In this document: one piece after another, positions 38,249 to 46,526 of the stretch
How the letters are laid out: every line of letters starts with the position of its first letter
How positions within the stretch are numbered: the stretch's first letter is position 1
Origin: Mariniphaga anaerophila
GTDB taxonomy: Bacteria > Bacteroidota > Bacteroidia > Bacteroidales > Prolixibacteraceae
DNA: 64,000 nucleotides
Assembly (NCBI RefSeq): GCF_900129025.1
Contig: NZ_FQUM01000002.1
Coordinates: 372,001 to 436,000 of the forward strand
Direction: 5' to 3'
Notes under the pieces: model-generated
The model's database searches: none
What the model saw: the letters and a program-made list of their open reading frames with translations, nothing else
Told to the model about the DNA's origin: nothing
Program-made: the position numbers and the translations under genes

Positions 38249-38299
38249 AGACGCTTTTATAAAAAAGCTTCAATTTGTGTGTTAAAAAAATGTTAACTA

Positions 38300-38317
38300 T
38301 GAATGACTGGTCAGTCA
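38300..38317. promoter_or_regulatory. Predicted TetR operator 2, in the tetR-oxidoreductase intergenic region
   Basis: A palindrome of 18 bp with 14 symmetric positions, TGAATGACTGGTCAGTCA, of the same pattern as operator 1 and 75 bp from it. It may add to tetR autoregulation or extend control to the divergent oxidoreductase gene. Confidence 0.6.
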
Positions 38318-38358
38318 AACTTTTAGAACGGTGAGTTTACAAAAATTAGCGTAAAGCA

Positions 38359-38390
38359 TTTCCGATTGATTTTCAGAACTTCTATATTTA
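38359..38390 (+). promoter_or_regulatory. Candidate promoter of the Gfo/Idh/MocA gene
   Basis: TTTC at 38359-38362 and TATATTTA at 38383-38390 with a 20-base spacer approximate the Bacteroidota -33/-7 pattern (3 of 4 and 7 of 8 matches). This predicts a leader of about 29 bases to ATG 38426. Confidence 0.4.
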
Positions 38391-38425
38391 CGTTTTTCTA
38401 TTACTTAAATCAATTTAACGATATT

Positions 38426-39739
38426 ATGAATTCTGACAGAAGAAGATTTATAAGAAATTCAGCACTGGCTACTGCTGCTATTAGTACTTTCCCTACAATT
38501 ATGAATGCTTGTGCCTCTCCGGCAGAGACGGTGCGAGTTGGATTAATCGGATGCAGAAGTATGGGATTTAGTGATTTGAAGAGTTTTTTGAAGGAAGGAA
38601 ACAATGTGGATTGTGTGGCTCTTTGTGATGTGGATTCGAAAATTTTGGAATCCAGAGCCGCCGATGTGGAGAAGATGACCAATAAAAAGCCGGTTTTGTA
38701 TGCTGACTTCAGAGAGATGCTCGATAGCCCCGATGTTGATGCGGTGATTGTGGGTACTCCCGACCACTGGCATGCTGACATGATGATAATGGCGCTGCAG
38801 GCCGGGAAACACGTGTATGTTGAAAAGCCTATGGGGCACAGCATTGAAGAGTGTAATGCCATGGTAAAAGCGGGCTCGAAATATCCGAAGTTGGCTGTTC
38901 AGGTGGGTATGTGGCAACGCAGTTCAAAACATTGGTTCGAAGCTTCAGATGTTGTTAAATCAGGAGTATTGGGAGATGTTCATCTTGTAAAAGCATGGAT
39001 TTACAAAGGCTACGACGAGCCTTACCCGTCTCTGCCCGATTCAGAAGCTCCATCTTATGTAGATTACGATATGTGGTTAGGGCCGGCGCCAAAACGTCCG
39101 TTTAACCCCAACCGTTTTCATTATAATTTTCGCTGGTGGTGGGATTATGCTGGCGGCGCAATGACAGACTGGGGCGTGCATCTTTTGGATTTTGCAATGT
39201 ATGCCATGGATGCAGATATGCCTCAGAAGATTGCTCCCGGCGGCGGAATTTTTTACCATGAACCCGGAGCTATTGAAACACCTGATATTCAGCAGGCCAT
39301 TTACGGATATCCGAAGCATACCATGATTTGGGAATGTGGCTTGAATCCCGGAATGGGGCCTTACAGAAAAGGGCACGGGGTTGCATTTGTCGGTCAAAAA
39401 GGAACTTTGGTTGTCGATCGGAGTGGATACGAGTTAATTCCGGATAGAAGTGATGCGAAAAAAGGACCGTTTTTCGAAGGTTCAAAACAAGCAAATTACG
39501 GAGATGGGCTGGATGAGCATGTACAAAACTTTTTGAAATGTATTCGTGAAGGCGGTACACCAAATGCATCGGTGGAAATTGGAGCAAAAACAGCAATTGT
39601 TTCTGAAATGGGGAATATCGCTTATCGTGTTGGCGAAGTTATTCATTGGGATAATGAAAACAAGAAATTTAAGGAAGCAGCAGCTGATAATCTTACACGG
39701 TTGAATTACAACGAAAAATGGAAGCTCCCGGTTGTTTAG
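38426..39739 (+). CDS. Gfo/Idh/MocA-family oxidoreductase with Tat signal
   Basis: Predicted NAD(P)-dependent sugar or cyclitol oxidoreductase exported to the periplasm by the Tat system. ATG 38426 is chosen (437 residues) because it starts the twin-arginine signal MNSDRRRFIRNS followed by a hydrophobic stretch ending at NACA. The Rossmann part (about 36-155) has VRVGLIGCRSMG, a variant of GxGxxG, and EKPMGHS at 133-139, the family's catalytic-lysine motif. The C-terminal alpha/beta domain follows (about 165-420, with FRWWWDYAGGAMTDWGVHLLDFAMYAM). Tat export fits folding with its cofactor in the cytoplasm. It is divergent from tetR and has its own terminator. The substrate is unknown. Confidence 0.9.
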   Translation: MNSDRRRFIRNSALATAAISTFPTIMNACASPAETVRVGLIGCRSMGFSDLKSFLKEGNNVDCVALCDVDSKILESRAADVEKMTNKKPVLYADFREMLDSPDVDAVIVGTPDHWHADMMIMALQAGKHVYVEKPMGHSIEECNAMVKAGSKYPKLAVQVGMWQRSSKHWFEASDVVKSGVLGDVHLVKAWIYKGYDEPYPSLPDSEAPSYVDYDMWLGPAPKRPFNPNRFHYNFRWWWDYAGGAMTDWGVHLLDFAMYAMDADMPQKIAPGGGIFYHEPGAIETPDIQQAIYGYPKHTMIWECGLNPGMGPYRKGHGVAFVGQKGTLVVDRSGYELIPDRSDAKKGPFFEGSKQANYGDGLDEHVQNFLKCIREGGTPNASVEIGAKTAIVSEMGNIAYRVGEVIHWDNENKKFKEAAADNLTRLNYNEKWKLPVV

Positions 39740-39762
39740 CTGAATTTGATTACGATATATTA

Positions 39763-39801
39763 AATGCGGGCAGGAAGATTTTTTCTGCCCGCATTCATTT
39801 T
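39763..39801 (+). terminator. Terminator after the oxidoreductase gene
   Basis: An 11-bp perfect stem (39763-39773 with 39785-39795, GC-rich core gcgggcag/ctgcccgc) is followed by a short T-rich stretch. It ends the transcript 24 bp after the stop codon. Confidence 0.8.
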
Positions 39802-39972
39802 GGCCGGCATCAGAAAGACAAAACCGAAAACGATTAGTACACAGAGAATCTGGTGCAGGTTTATGGTTAGAATTTGTTGATTGATGCTTGAACCGGACTT
39901 TTGTGCATAATTGGAATCGTAGATTTTTAGCAGAAAAAAATCGTAAAAAGATTTACAGAACACAAAAATTTA

Positions 39973-39980
39973 TAAATTTG
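39973..39980 (+). promoter_or_regulatory. tRNA-Gly promoter -7 element (TAAATTTG)
   Basis: A perfect TAnnTTTG match 15 bases before the mature tRNA. It puts the start site near 39987. The -33 box is weak (TTTA at 39952-39955). Confidence 0.5.
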
Positions 39981-39994
39981 CATGCCTGAAAAAA

Positions 39995-40066
39995 GCGGGA
40001 GTAGCTCAGTGGTAGAGCATCAGCTTCCCAAGCTGAGGGTCGCGGGTTCGATCCCCGTTTCCCGCT
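39995..40066 (+). tRNA. tRNA-Gly, anticodon CCC
   Basis: A complete cloverleaf of 72 bases. The acceptor stem gcgggag pairs with ttcccgc (40059-40065), with a U73 discriminator as usual for glycine. The D-arm (gtagctcagtggtagagc) is standard. The anticodon stem tcagc/gctga encloses the loop ttcccaa, giving anticodon CCC, and the T-arm has gggttcgatcccc. CCA is not encoded. It reads GGG codons. The gene stands alone with its own promoter and a terminator just after it. Confidence 0.96.
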
Positions 40067-40073
40067 CAATTGG

Positions 40074-40107
40074 AAAAGGAGTCAGATTAGCGTCTTACTC
40101 CTTTTTT
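40074..40107 (+). terminator. Terminator of the tRNA-Gly gene
   Basis: The stem aaaaggagt (40074-40082) pairs with actcctttt (40097-40105), with a further aga/tct pairing inside, followed by T residues. It lies 8 bases after the tRNA end. Confidence 0.78.
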
Positions 40108-40330
40108 GTTTTTCGGGAACAACGTGTCATGTTGAAATAAGGCGTGCCTCCCTTGAAAACGCAAGTGTGTTCGTGTGAATATAGAGCAAGTTGTTGATTT
40201 TGATTGTGTTGTTGATGAATGCAAATTATTCCTTCGGGCTAATTGTTAGCCAGCATTTCCTTCAAACGGGCAGCCCATTTGAATTTGGAATAATATGTAT
40301 CTTTGACTTCAATAGTAAATAATGTAACGT

Positions 40331-41128
40331 ATGCGAAGAGTGGTTTTGTTTTTGGCGTTGTTTGTTCCTGTTGTTGTGCTGGCCCAGGTAAACCATGCAG
40401 ACTCCAATGGATTGCGTCAGGGGAAATGGGAGAAATTTTATTCCAACGGACAAAAAATGTACGAAGGGCAGTTCCTAAACGGAAAGCCGGTGGGAGAGTG
40501 GACCCGTTTTCATGAAGGCGGACAGGTGAAAGCAAAAATGAATTATGTCGAAAATTCGGACTCTGCAAATACTCAGCTTTTCGATGTATGGGGGAAAAAA
40601 GTTGCAGAAGGTGTTTACCTGAACGAAAAAAGAGAAGGCCGGTGGATTTACTATGCAGACGGGGTGAAAGTTGCCGAGGAAGAATTTGCTCATGGTGTTA
40701 AACATGGCGGCTCCAAAACCTATTATCCCTCGGGCGAATTACTGGAAGAGTCGGAATGGCAAAATGGAGTGCAGCAGGGAAATTACAGCGTATTTTTTAA
40801 AAACGGTCGTCCGTATATGCAATGCAAATTTCAAAATGGCAAGCGAAATGGCTTGTGCCTTTCATACTTTCAGAACGGGAGAGTAGAGATGGAAGCGCAT
40901 TATAAAAACAATTTGCGTAACGGTGAGTGGAAATTTAACAACGAGCAGGGTGCGTATTTGTATTCGCTTATTTACGAAGAAGGGCGGCTGCTAAACCCGG
41001 AAGTGCGTGACAGTATCGATAACAAGCAAATTCAGAACCTCGAAAACACGCGACATAACATTCCTGACCCGGAAAAATTCATGCAGGATCCCACACAATA
41101 CATGATGGAAATGCAAAAAAACAGATGA
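40331..41128 (+). CDS. Exported MORN-repeat (YwqK-like) protein
   Basis: A 265-residue exported protein with a signal peptide (cleavage near VLA-QV) and about seven MORN-type repeats of roughly 23 residues between 28 and 220. The recurring core is NGxxxGxWxxFYxNGQ, for example GLRQGKWEKFYSNGQKMYEG, GKPVGEWTRFHEGGQ, REGRWIYYADG and RNGLCLSYFQNGR. Such proteins are often named YwqK-family antitoxins, but no toxin gene is next to it here. MORN repeats form a curved beta-sheet that can bind proteins or lipids. The function is unknown. It is followed by the subtilase gene on the same strand (68 bp). Confidence 0.85.
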   Translation: MRRVVLFLALFVPVVVLAQVNHADSNGLRQGKWEKFYSNGQKMYEGQFLNGKPVGEWTRFHEGGQVKAKMNYVENSDSANTQLFDVWGKKVAEGVYLNEKREGRWIYYADGVKVAEEEFAHGVKHGGSKTYYPSGELLEESEWQNGVQQGNYSVFFKNGRPYMQCKFQNGKRNGLCLSYFQNGRVEMEAHYKNNLRNGEWKFNNEQGAYLYSLIYEEGRLLNPEVRDSIDNKQIQNLENTRHNIPDPEKFMQDPTQYMMEMQKNR

Positions 41129-41196
41129 TAGTCAGGATATTTCACTAATTTGCGTTGTATTTTGGACGATAGAAAAACGCAAATTAACCAGTCGTT

Positions 41197-42846
41197 ATGA
41201 AAGTGCCCTTTTTTCTGATCTTAATAGCTATTTTGTTTGGCGCCATGGAAATTGATGCCCAAAATTATTACTGGGTCGCTTTTCACGACAAGGATAATTC
41301 GCCATACTCTCTTTTATTTCCCGAAGAGTTTCTTTCTTCGAAGGCTCTTCAGCGGCGGAGAAATCAAAACATTGCTATCGATTCACTTGATTTGCCGGTA
41401 AATCCAAACTATGTGCAGCAGACTTTAGCGTTGGGCGCTACTCTGAAGCACTCGTCGAAATGGTTGAACGGGATTACCGTTAAAGCGTCAGCTGACAGTT
41501 TTGTGGAAGAAGCTTTGTTGCTGCCATTTGTTAAAGAAGTTCAGCTCACGAAACGGTCTACCCAAATGAAAAGTGCGTTTAATAAGTTTGCTGAACCTGA
41601 ATGTTCCGGTAGTGATTTGGATATTGATACCGCTGTGTATGGCGAGTCTGTTCATCAGGTGGCTCAGCTCAACGGACAATTTTTGCATAACAACGGTTTC
41701 AGGGGAGAGGAGATGTACATCGCCGTTTTTGATGCAGGATTCTACAAGGCCGATCAGTACCCTGCTTTCGACAGTTTATGGATTAACCGACAGATTGCCG
41801 GAATTAAAGATTTTGTAGCTCCGAAAGAGAACTTTTTTGACGGGCATTACCATGGAATGAGCGTGCTTTCAATAATGGGCGGAAATATTGCCGGAAAAAT
41901 ACAGGGAACGGCTCCCAAGGCAACTTATTGGCTTGTCAGGTCGGAAGACCCGGGCTCTGAATTTTTAATTGAAGAGGATAACTGGGTGGCGGCTGCAGAG
42001 TTTGCAGACAGTGTGGGGGTAGATATTATTAACTCTTCGTTGGGCTACTTTACTTTCGATGATCCGGCAATGGATCATACCTACGACGATATGGACGGGA
42101 AAACAACACGTGTGGCAAAAGCGGCCAATATTGCTGTGGCAAAAGGAATGCTGGTATTTGCCAGTGCCGGAAATGAAGGACGGGAGAATAATCCCTGGAA
42201 ATACATTATTTCTCCATCGGATGGCGACAGTGTAATTGCGGTGGGGGCAGTCAACAAAGACGGGATTCCGGCACCGTTTACTTCGCGTGGCCCGGCTTCC
42301 GATGGCGATGTAAAACCTAACGTATCTGCAATGGGATGGAACACCATTGTTCAACGTAGCAGCGGCACCATCGGAACAGGAAACGGCACGTCCTATTCTT
42401 CTCCGGTAATTGCAGGTGCCGCAGCCTGCTTGTGGCAGGCAAATCTTTTGGCCACCGCTTCGCAGGTAAAAAACGCCATTGAACGAAGCGCAAATTTATA
42501 TTTAACTCCCGACACACTTTCGGGATATGGAATTCCGGATTTGAAAATTGCAGACAAGATTTTAAAAACGGCCATATTCGAAGACCGAGATACGTCTGAA
42601 ACCTGGTTGGTGTATCCGAATCCGGCATCTGATTATATTGTTTTGCAAAAGCAGAAAATAACTTTGAATAAAAAGGTGCAAATAGCATTTTATTCACTCG
42701 ACGGAAAACTATTGAAAAAAGAAGAAAAAAATGATGCCGCCCGGATAATGTTGAAAGATTTATATTCACTCCCGCGAGGATTGTTAATTTTACAGATTAT
42801 TTCCGATGACGAAACGGAAACACTGAAAATTGCAATTAGTCCGTGA
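41197..42846 (+). CDS. Subtilisin-like S8 serine protease with T9SS sorting domain
   Basis: Secreted protease of 549 residues. A signal peptide (about 1-21) is followed by a prodomain-like region and the peptidase S8 domain (about 170-455). The catalytic triad is D179 (IAVFDAGF), H219 (HYHGMSVLS) and S399 (NGTSYSSP), with the oxyanion residue N326 (SAGNEG). The last 75 residues (YPNPASDYIVLQKQ and ending LKIAISP) form a type A T9SS sorting domain, so it is secreted through the type IX system and anchored or released at the cell surface. The role may be nutritional or processing. Its stop codon lies 4 bp before xseA, an odd pairing with a DNA-repair gene. Confidence 0.93.
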   Translation: MKVPFFLILIAILFGAMEIDAQNYYWVAFHDKDNSPYSLLFPEEFLSSKALQRRRNQNIAIDSLDLPVNPNYVQQTLALGATLKHSSKWLNGITVKASADSFVEEALLLPFVKEVQLTKRSTQMKSAFNKFAEPECSGSDLDIDTAVYGESVHQVAQLNGQFLHNNGFRGEEMYIAVFDAGFYKADQYPAFDSLWINRQIAGIKDFVAPKENFFDGHYHGMSVLSIMGGNIAGKIQGTAPKATYWLVRSEDPGSEFLIEEDNWVAAAEFADSVGVDIINSSLGYFTFDDPAMDHTYDDMDGKTTRVAKAANIAVAKGMLVFASAGNEGRENNPWKYIISPSDGDSVIAVGAVNKDGIPAPFTSRGPASDGDVKPNVSAMGWNTIVQRSSGTIGTGNGTSYSSPVIAGAAACLWQANLLATASQVKNAIERSANLYLTPDTLSGYGIPDLKIADKILKTAIFEDRDTSETWLVYPNPASDYIVLQKQKITLNKKVQIAFYSLDGKLLKKEEKNDAARIMLKDLYSLPRGLLILQIISDDETETLKIAISP

Positions 42847-42850
42847 AACG

Positions 42851-44284
42851 ATGGAGCAGAAACTGACCCTTTTCGAGTTAAACAGGCAAATAAAAGATGC
42901 CCTGAGCAGCGCCATTCCAAAAACTGTTTGGGTTGTTGCCGAAATAAGCGAGTTGAAAGAGAACCGCACCGGACATTGTTATCTGGAGTTGGTGGAGAAA
43001 GATGGACGCGAAACCATTGCCCGCGCCAGGGCAACCATTTGGTCGTACACTTATCGAATTTTAAAACCTTATTTCGAAACCACCACCGGGCAGCTTTTTA
43101 CGCACGGAATTAAAGTGTTGGTTCAGGTTTCGGTGGAGTATCATCCGGCTTACGGTCTGAGCCTGAATATTAAAGATATTGACCCGGCTTATACCGTTGG
43201 CGACATGGCGCTGCAGCGAAAAGAAATTATAGAGAAGTTGCAAAGCGAGGGAGTTTTTGATATGAACAAACAGTTGGAACTTCCGTTGGTGCCTCAGAAA
43301 ATTGCGGTTATTTCGTCGAAAACTGCAGCCGGATATCAGGATTTTATGAAACAGCTTGAATCCAATTCGTACGGCATTAAGTTTTACACTCAGATTTTCG
43401 AAGCTTTTATGCAGGGAAACGAAACAGTTCCGTCTGTGATTTCTGCGCTGGACAGGATTTTTGAGTACGAAGATTTTTTTGATGCCGTGGCTATCATCAG
43501 AGGAGGAGGTGCAACTGCCGACCTGAGTAGTTTCGATAATTTTGATTTGGCCTATTACGTTACTCAGTTTCCATTGGCGGTAGTTACCGGAATCGGGCAC
43601 GAAAAAGATGATACTGTTATCGATTTGGTGGCTCACACCCGGCTGAAAACACCTACTGCAGTTGCCGAATTTTTTATTAGCGGCGCCGGACAGTTTTATG
43701 AGCATCTGACAGAACTTGAAACAGAGGTGGTTCAGCTTGCCCGCGAAGCTGTTGAAACAAAGCAGGAGCAACTTGGGAAATTTGCAGCCAACCTGCATCG
43801 TAATGTCGACGAGTTTATCGACGAAAAGAGTAAGCAGCTTCTTAAAACCGGAAACAGTTTGCAACAACAGGTTAACAGGTTTGCGTTCAATAAAAAATAT
43901 GAATTGAATAACCTGAAACACAACCTTAATTCTGCCCTTTCCGTTTGGAAAGTGGAGCAAAAAAGCAGCATCGACCGGCAAAAACGTATTTTGAGGAGGG
44001 TGGTAATTGAATCATTATTAAAAGAAGAGGCAAATTTTGGCCGGTTGAAGGAGCAGGTGAAACATCGTTTTGTCAGCTTCCTGGCAAAAGAGAAAGAATG
44101 GATTTCCCGAAGTGAAAATACGGTTCGTCTGCTGAATCCTGAGAATGTGTTGAAACGCGGATACACTCTGACACTTAAAGGCGGAAAGATTGTTAAGTCG
44201 GCAAATTCGCTTCATTTGAATGATGAAATTGAAATCCGTTTTGCCAACGGTAGTGTTAAAAGTAAAATTACAAACAAGGAATAA
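42851..44284 (+). CDS. xseA: Exodeoxyribonuclease VII large subunit
   Basis: Catalytic subunit of the single-strand-specific exonuclease VII, which takes part in mismatch repair and single-strand DNA removal. ATG 42851 gives 477 residues; an upstream frame overlaps the protease gene and is less likely. The N-terminal OB-fold (about 5-105, FELNRQIKDALSSAIPKTVWVVAEIS) binds single-stranded DNA. The catalytic region (about 125-300) includes IAVISSKTAAGYQDFMKQL, AIIRGGGATADLSSFDN, VVTGIGHEKDDTVIDLVAH and LKTPTAVAEFF. The C-terminal part is a long coiled coil with the RGYTLT motif near the end. It is coupled to xseB with a single base between. Confidence 0.95.
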   Translation: MEQKLTLFELNRQIKDALSSAIPKTVWVVAEISELKENRTGHCYLELVEKDGRETIARARATIWSYTYRILKPYFETTTGQLFTHGIKVLVQVSVEYHPAYGLSLNIKDIDPAYTVGDMALQRKEIIEKLQSEGVFDMNKQLELPLVPQKIAVISSKTAAGYQDFMKQLESNSYGIKFYTQIFEAFMQGNETVPSVISALDRIFEYEDFFDAVAIIRGGGATADLSSFDNFDLAYYVTQFPLAVVTGIGHEKDDTVIDLVAHTRLKTPTAVAEFFISGAGQFYEHLTELETEVVQLAREAVETKQEQLGKFAANLHRNVDEFIDEKSKQLLKTGNSLQQQVNRFAFNKKYELNNLKHNLNSALSVWKVEQKSSIDRQKRILRRVVIESLLKEEANFGRLKEQVKHRFVSFLAKEKEWISRSENTVRLLNPENVLKRGYTLTLKGGKIVKSANSLHLNDEIEIRFANGSVKSKITNKE

Positions 44285-44285
44285 A

Positions 44286-44486
44286 ATGGCAACAAAAAAA
44301 GTAACCTATAGCGAGGCGATTTCTGAAATTGAAGAAATTTTAGAGAAAATTGAAAATGAGGAGCTTGATGTGGATGAACTGGCAGAAAAAGTAAAGCGGG
44401 TATCCACACTGCTGAAAATTTGTAAAGATAAACTGCTAAAAACAAACGAGCAGGTAGAACAAATATTAAAAGAAATGGAAGATTAA
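44286..44486 (+). CDS. xseB: Exodeoxyribonuclease VII small subunit
   Basis: Small partner of XseA, needed for activity and solubility of the complex. ATG 44286 is chosen (66 residues) because it lies directly after the xseA stop; the frame is open upstream but overlaps xseA. The sequence YSEAISEIEEILEKIENEE, DVDELAEKVKRV and LLKICKDKLLKTNEQVEQIL is the helical hairpin of the family, of normal length. Confidence 0.94.
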   Translation: MATKKVTYSEAISEIEEILEKIENEELDVDELAEKVKRVSTLLKICKDKLLKTNEQVEQILKEMED

Positions 44487-44497
44487 CAAGGATAATT

Positions 44498-45175
44498 ATG
44501 ACAAAACAAGAATTGGCAAAAACAATAGACCACGCGGTTTTGAAACCCGAATTTACCGATGCGGATTTACGAAAACATGCAAAAATATGCATTGAAAATA
44601 AGGTTTTTAGCATGTGCGTAAAACCTTGCGACGTGAAAGCAACGAAGTCTCTTTTGGCAGATAGCGGTGTTAAAGTATCCTGTGTATTGAGTTTCCCTCA
44701 CGGAGCAGATGCTACTCCGGTAAAAGCTTTTCAGGCTAAGCAGGCCATCGACGACGGTGTGGACGAAATCGATATGGTTATGAATATCGGGAAATTTCTG
44801 AGCGAAGATTATCGGTATGTTACAGACGACATCAGGGCAGTTGTAGATGTTGCTCACCAGCATAATGTGCCGGTTAAGGTAATTCAGGAAAGCGGTTTTT
44901 TAACGCTTGAACAGGTGAAAAAAGCGTGCCTGGTTGCGTTGGATGCCGGAGCCGATTTTGTAAAAACTTCTACCGGTTTTGGCCCGGGTAAAGCAACTCC
45001 CGAGGTTATTGATGTAATGGTAAAAACTGTTGGCGATAAAATGAAAGTGAAAGCATCGGGCGGAATACGTACATGGGACGATGCAGTCGCTTTTTTGGAA
45101 CAAGGCGCCGACCGGCTCGGAATTGGTTCAACCGAAGCAGTTTTGAACGGGGCGAAGGCCGATGGAAACTATTAA
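44498..45175 (+). CDS. deoC: Deoxyribose-phosphate aldolase
   Basis: Cleaves 2-deoxyribose 5-phosphate to acetaldehyde and glyceraldehyde 3-phosphate, the last step of deoxynucleoside catabolism. The protein has 225 residues and a TIM-barrel aldolase fold. Catalytic residues are visible: D92 (EIDMVMNIG), the Schiff-base lysine K156 (FVKTSTGFG) and K185 (VKASGGIR). The start has the family motif IDHAVLKPEFT. It lies 11 bp after xseB, so DNA degradation and deoxyribose salvage share a transcript. Confidence 0.95.
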   Translation: MTKQELAKTIDHAVLKPEFTDADLRKHAKICIENKVFSMCVKPCDVKATKSLLADSGVKVSCVLSFPHGADATPVKAFQAKQAIDDGVDEIDMVMNIGKFLSEDYRYVTDDIRAVVDVAHQHNVPVKVIQESGFLTLEQVKKACLVALDAGADFVKTSTGFGPGKATPEVIDVMVKTVGDKMKVKASGGIRTWDDAVAFLEQGADRLGIGSTEAVLNGAKADGNY

Positions 45176-45207
45176 TTTTAATACTTCAAATAAAACCGGC
45201 ATATTTG
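45176..45207 (+). promoter_or_regulatory. Candidate promoter of the chorismatase-family gene
   Basis: TTTT at 45176-45179 and CATATTTG at 45200-45207 with a 20-base spacer approximate the -33/-7 pattern (7 of 8 matches at -7). This predicts a leader of about 19 bases containing the Shine-Dalgarno AAAGGAG at 45221-45227, strong for this phylum. Confidence 0.3.
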
Positions 45208-45232
45208 TAATCCTTGCTGAAAAGGAGAAAAC

Positions 45233-46363
45233 ATGTATTTTTTAAACGGGGATCGAGATTATATAAAGCCAAAAGGCACTTGCGCTTTGCTGGACGAGCA
45301 GGTGCAAGACATTTTTAGGCAACTGAAAAAAATCAATTCAGGGAAGAGAATATTCAAGTTGAATTTTTTTGCGGACACCACTTCTGCAGATGATTACAAT
45401 AAACTGCAACGCGGGTTGAAGCAGTTGGTGGCTGAGCACTTTGAGCATTCTGTTATTTGTGCTTTAATTGCGCAACCTCCCTTAACCTGCCGCATTTTGG
45501 CAGAGGCTTTTTATTTTGATTTTTCTTTATGGGAAGCAGATTCAGTCCTTACTGAAAATGGTTCTGCAATGCTTTTCAAAAGAGACGATGTAAAGGTTTT
45601 GGTCGGAAATGCCCAGGCTGATTACGCTTCGGATTGCCACGGCAGTTCTGATGCGGCATTTTTAGCTTTTGGGGAACTGCTCCAAAAGTCAGGGATACCG
45701 CTTGACGCTGTTGTGAGGCAGTGGAATTACATCGAAAATATTACTGGTTTTGATGGCTCCAGCCAGCGTTATCAGGAATTTAATAATGTGCGAACCGATT
45801 TTTACGCAGGACATTTTAATGAAAACGGATATCCGGCAGCTACCGGAATTGGAATGAACAGGGGTGGGGTAATAATTGAGTTTGTAGCTGTGAGTGCCCC
45901 CAATGTATTGAGTTTACCTCTCGATAATCCGGAACAGGTTTCTGCGCACGAATACAGTGGAGAAGTTTTGGTCGGCATGGAAAATTCGTGCAAATCAACG
46001 CCAAAGTTTGAGCGTGCCCGCTACCTGGAGTTATTTGGGAAAAAGCAGGTGTTTATTTCCGGAACTGCCTCCATTCGGGGAGAGCTGACCGTTGGAATTG
46101 ACGACCCGGTTGAACAAACCAAAGTTACAATTCAGAACATGCAGCGTTTGTACTCCCGCGATGTTTTGTCTGCCGTTCCCGGAAATTCGCTTCGCCCGGT
46201 GTACGGGCATGCACGTGTTTACGTTAAAAACCGGAAAGATTTTGCAGCCATCAAAAAAACATTTAAAAGTTATTATGGAAACTTGCCGGTGGTTTATATT
46301 GTTGCAGATATTTGCCGCGAAAATTTGTTGATGGAAATAGAAGGGAAAGTAATATTGAAGTAG
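45233..46363 (+). CDS. Chorismatase-family (FkbO/Hyg5/XanB2-like) protein
   Basis: Likely cytoplasmic hydrolase of chorismate or a related compound. It has 376 residues, close to the 340-390 usual for the family. The RidA-like two-domain fold is recognised from VVRQWNYIENITGF, YQEFNNVRTDFY, PAATGIGMNRGGVIIEFVA, FERARYLELFGKKQVFISGTASIRGE and the C-terminal VADICRENLLMEIEG, whose Glu (E368) lies where the catalytic acid of FkbO-type enzymes is found. These enzymes make hydroxybenzoates or dihydroxycyclohexadienes for antibiotics and pigments. No polyketide, xanthomonadin-like or aryl-polyene genes surround it here, so the product's fate is unknown. It follows deoC at 57 bp but may have its own promoter. 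Confidence 0.8.
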   Translation: MYFLNGDRDYIKPKGTCALLDEQVQDIFRQLKKINSGKRIFKLNFFADTTSADDYNKLQRGLKQLVAEHFEHSVICALIAQPPLTCRILAEAFYFDFSLWEADSVLTENGSAMLFKRDDVKVLVGNAQADYASDCHGSSDAAFLAFGELLQKSGIPLDAVVRQWNYIENITGFDGSSQRYQEFNNVRTDFYAGHFNENGYPAATGIGMNRGGVIIEFVAVSAPNVLSLPLDNPEQVSAHEYSGEVLVGMENSCKSTPKFERARYLELFGKKQVFISGTASIRGELTVGIDDPVEQTKVTIQNMQRLYSRDVLSAVPGNSLRPVYGHARVYVKNRKDFAAIKKTFKSYYGNLPVVYIVADICRENLLMEIEGKVILK

Positions 46364-46470
46364 AGCTTTTGTTTGGGAAAAATTGAACACGTGGATTTTT
46401 AGACGAAATACATCAATCAACAAAATAGAACTTTCAAAAATTATTACCGGAACGCTGGATATAATGAACA

Positions 46471-46510
46471 AAAAAAGCTGCCTTTAAATGAATAAAGACA
46501 GCTTCTTTTA
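46471..46510. terminator. Bidirectional terminator between chorismatase and Cys-repeat genes
   Basis: The arms gctgcctttaa and ataaagacagc (46477-46487, 46492-46502) form a stem with one mismatch. It is flanked by A-rich sequence on the left and T-rich on the right, so it can serve both converging genes. Confidence 0.72.
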
Positions 46511-46526
46511 TTGGAATTCGTCGTTT

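Noticed and set aside
39760-39963. 67-codon minus-strand frame between the oxidoreductase and the tRNA
   Set aside because: Its end is formed by the terminator stem at 39763-39795 and it shows no protein features apart from a hydrophobic run.
40331-41128. MORN/YwqK gene as half of a toxin-antitoxin pair
   Set aside because: It has a signal peptide and no neighbouring toxin candidate; the antitoxin label for this family is not supported here.
43061-43981. 306-codon minus-strand frame
   Set aside because: Antisense to the catalytic part of xseA; the sense protein has clear motifs and the antisense one has none.
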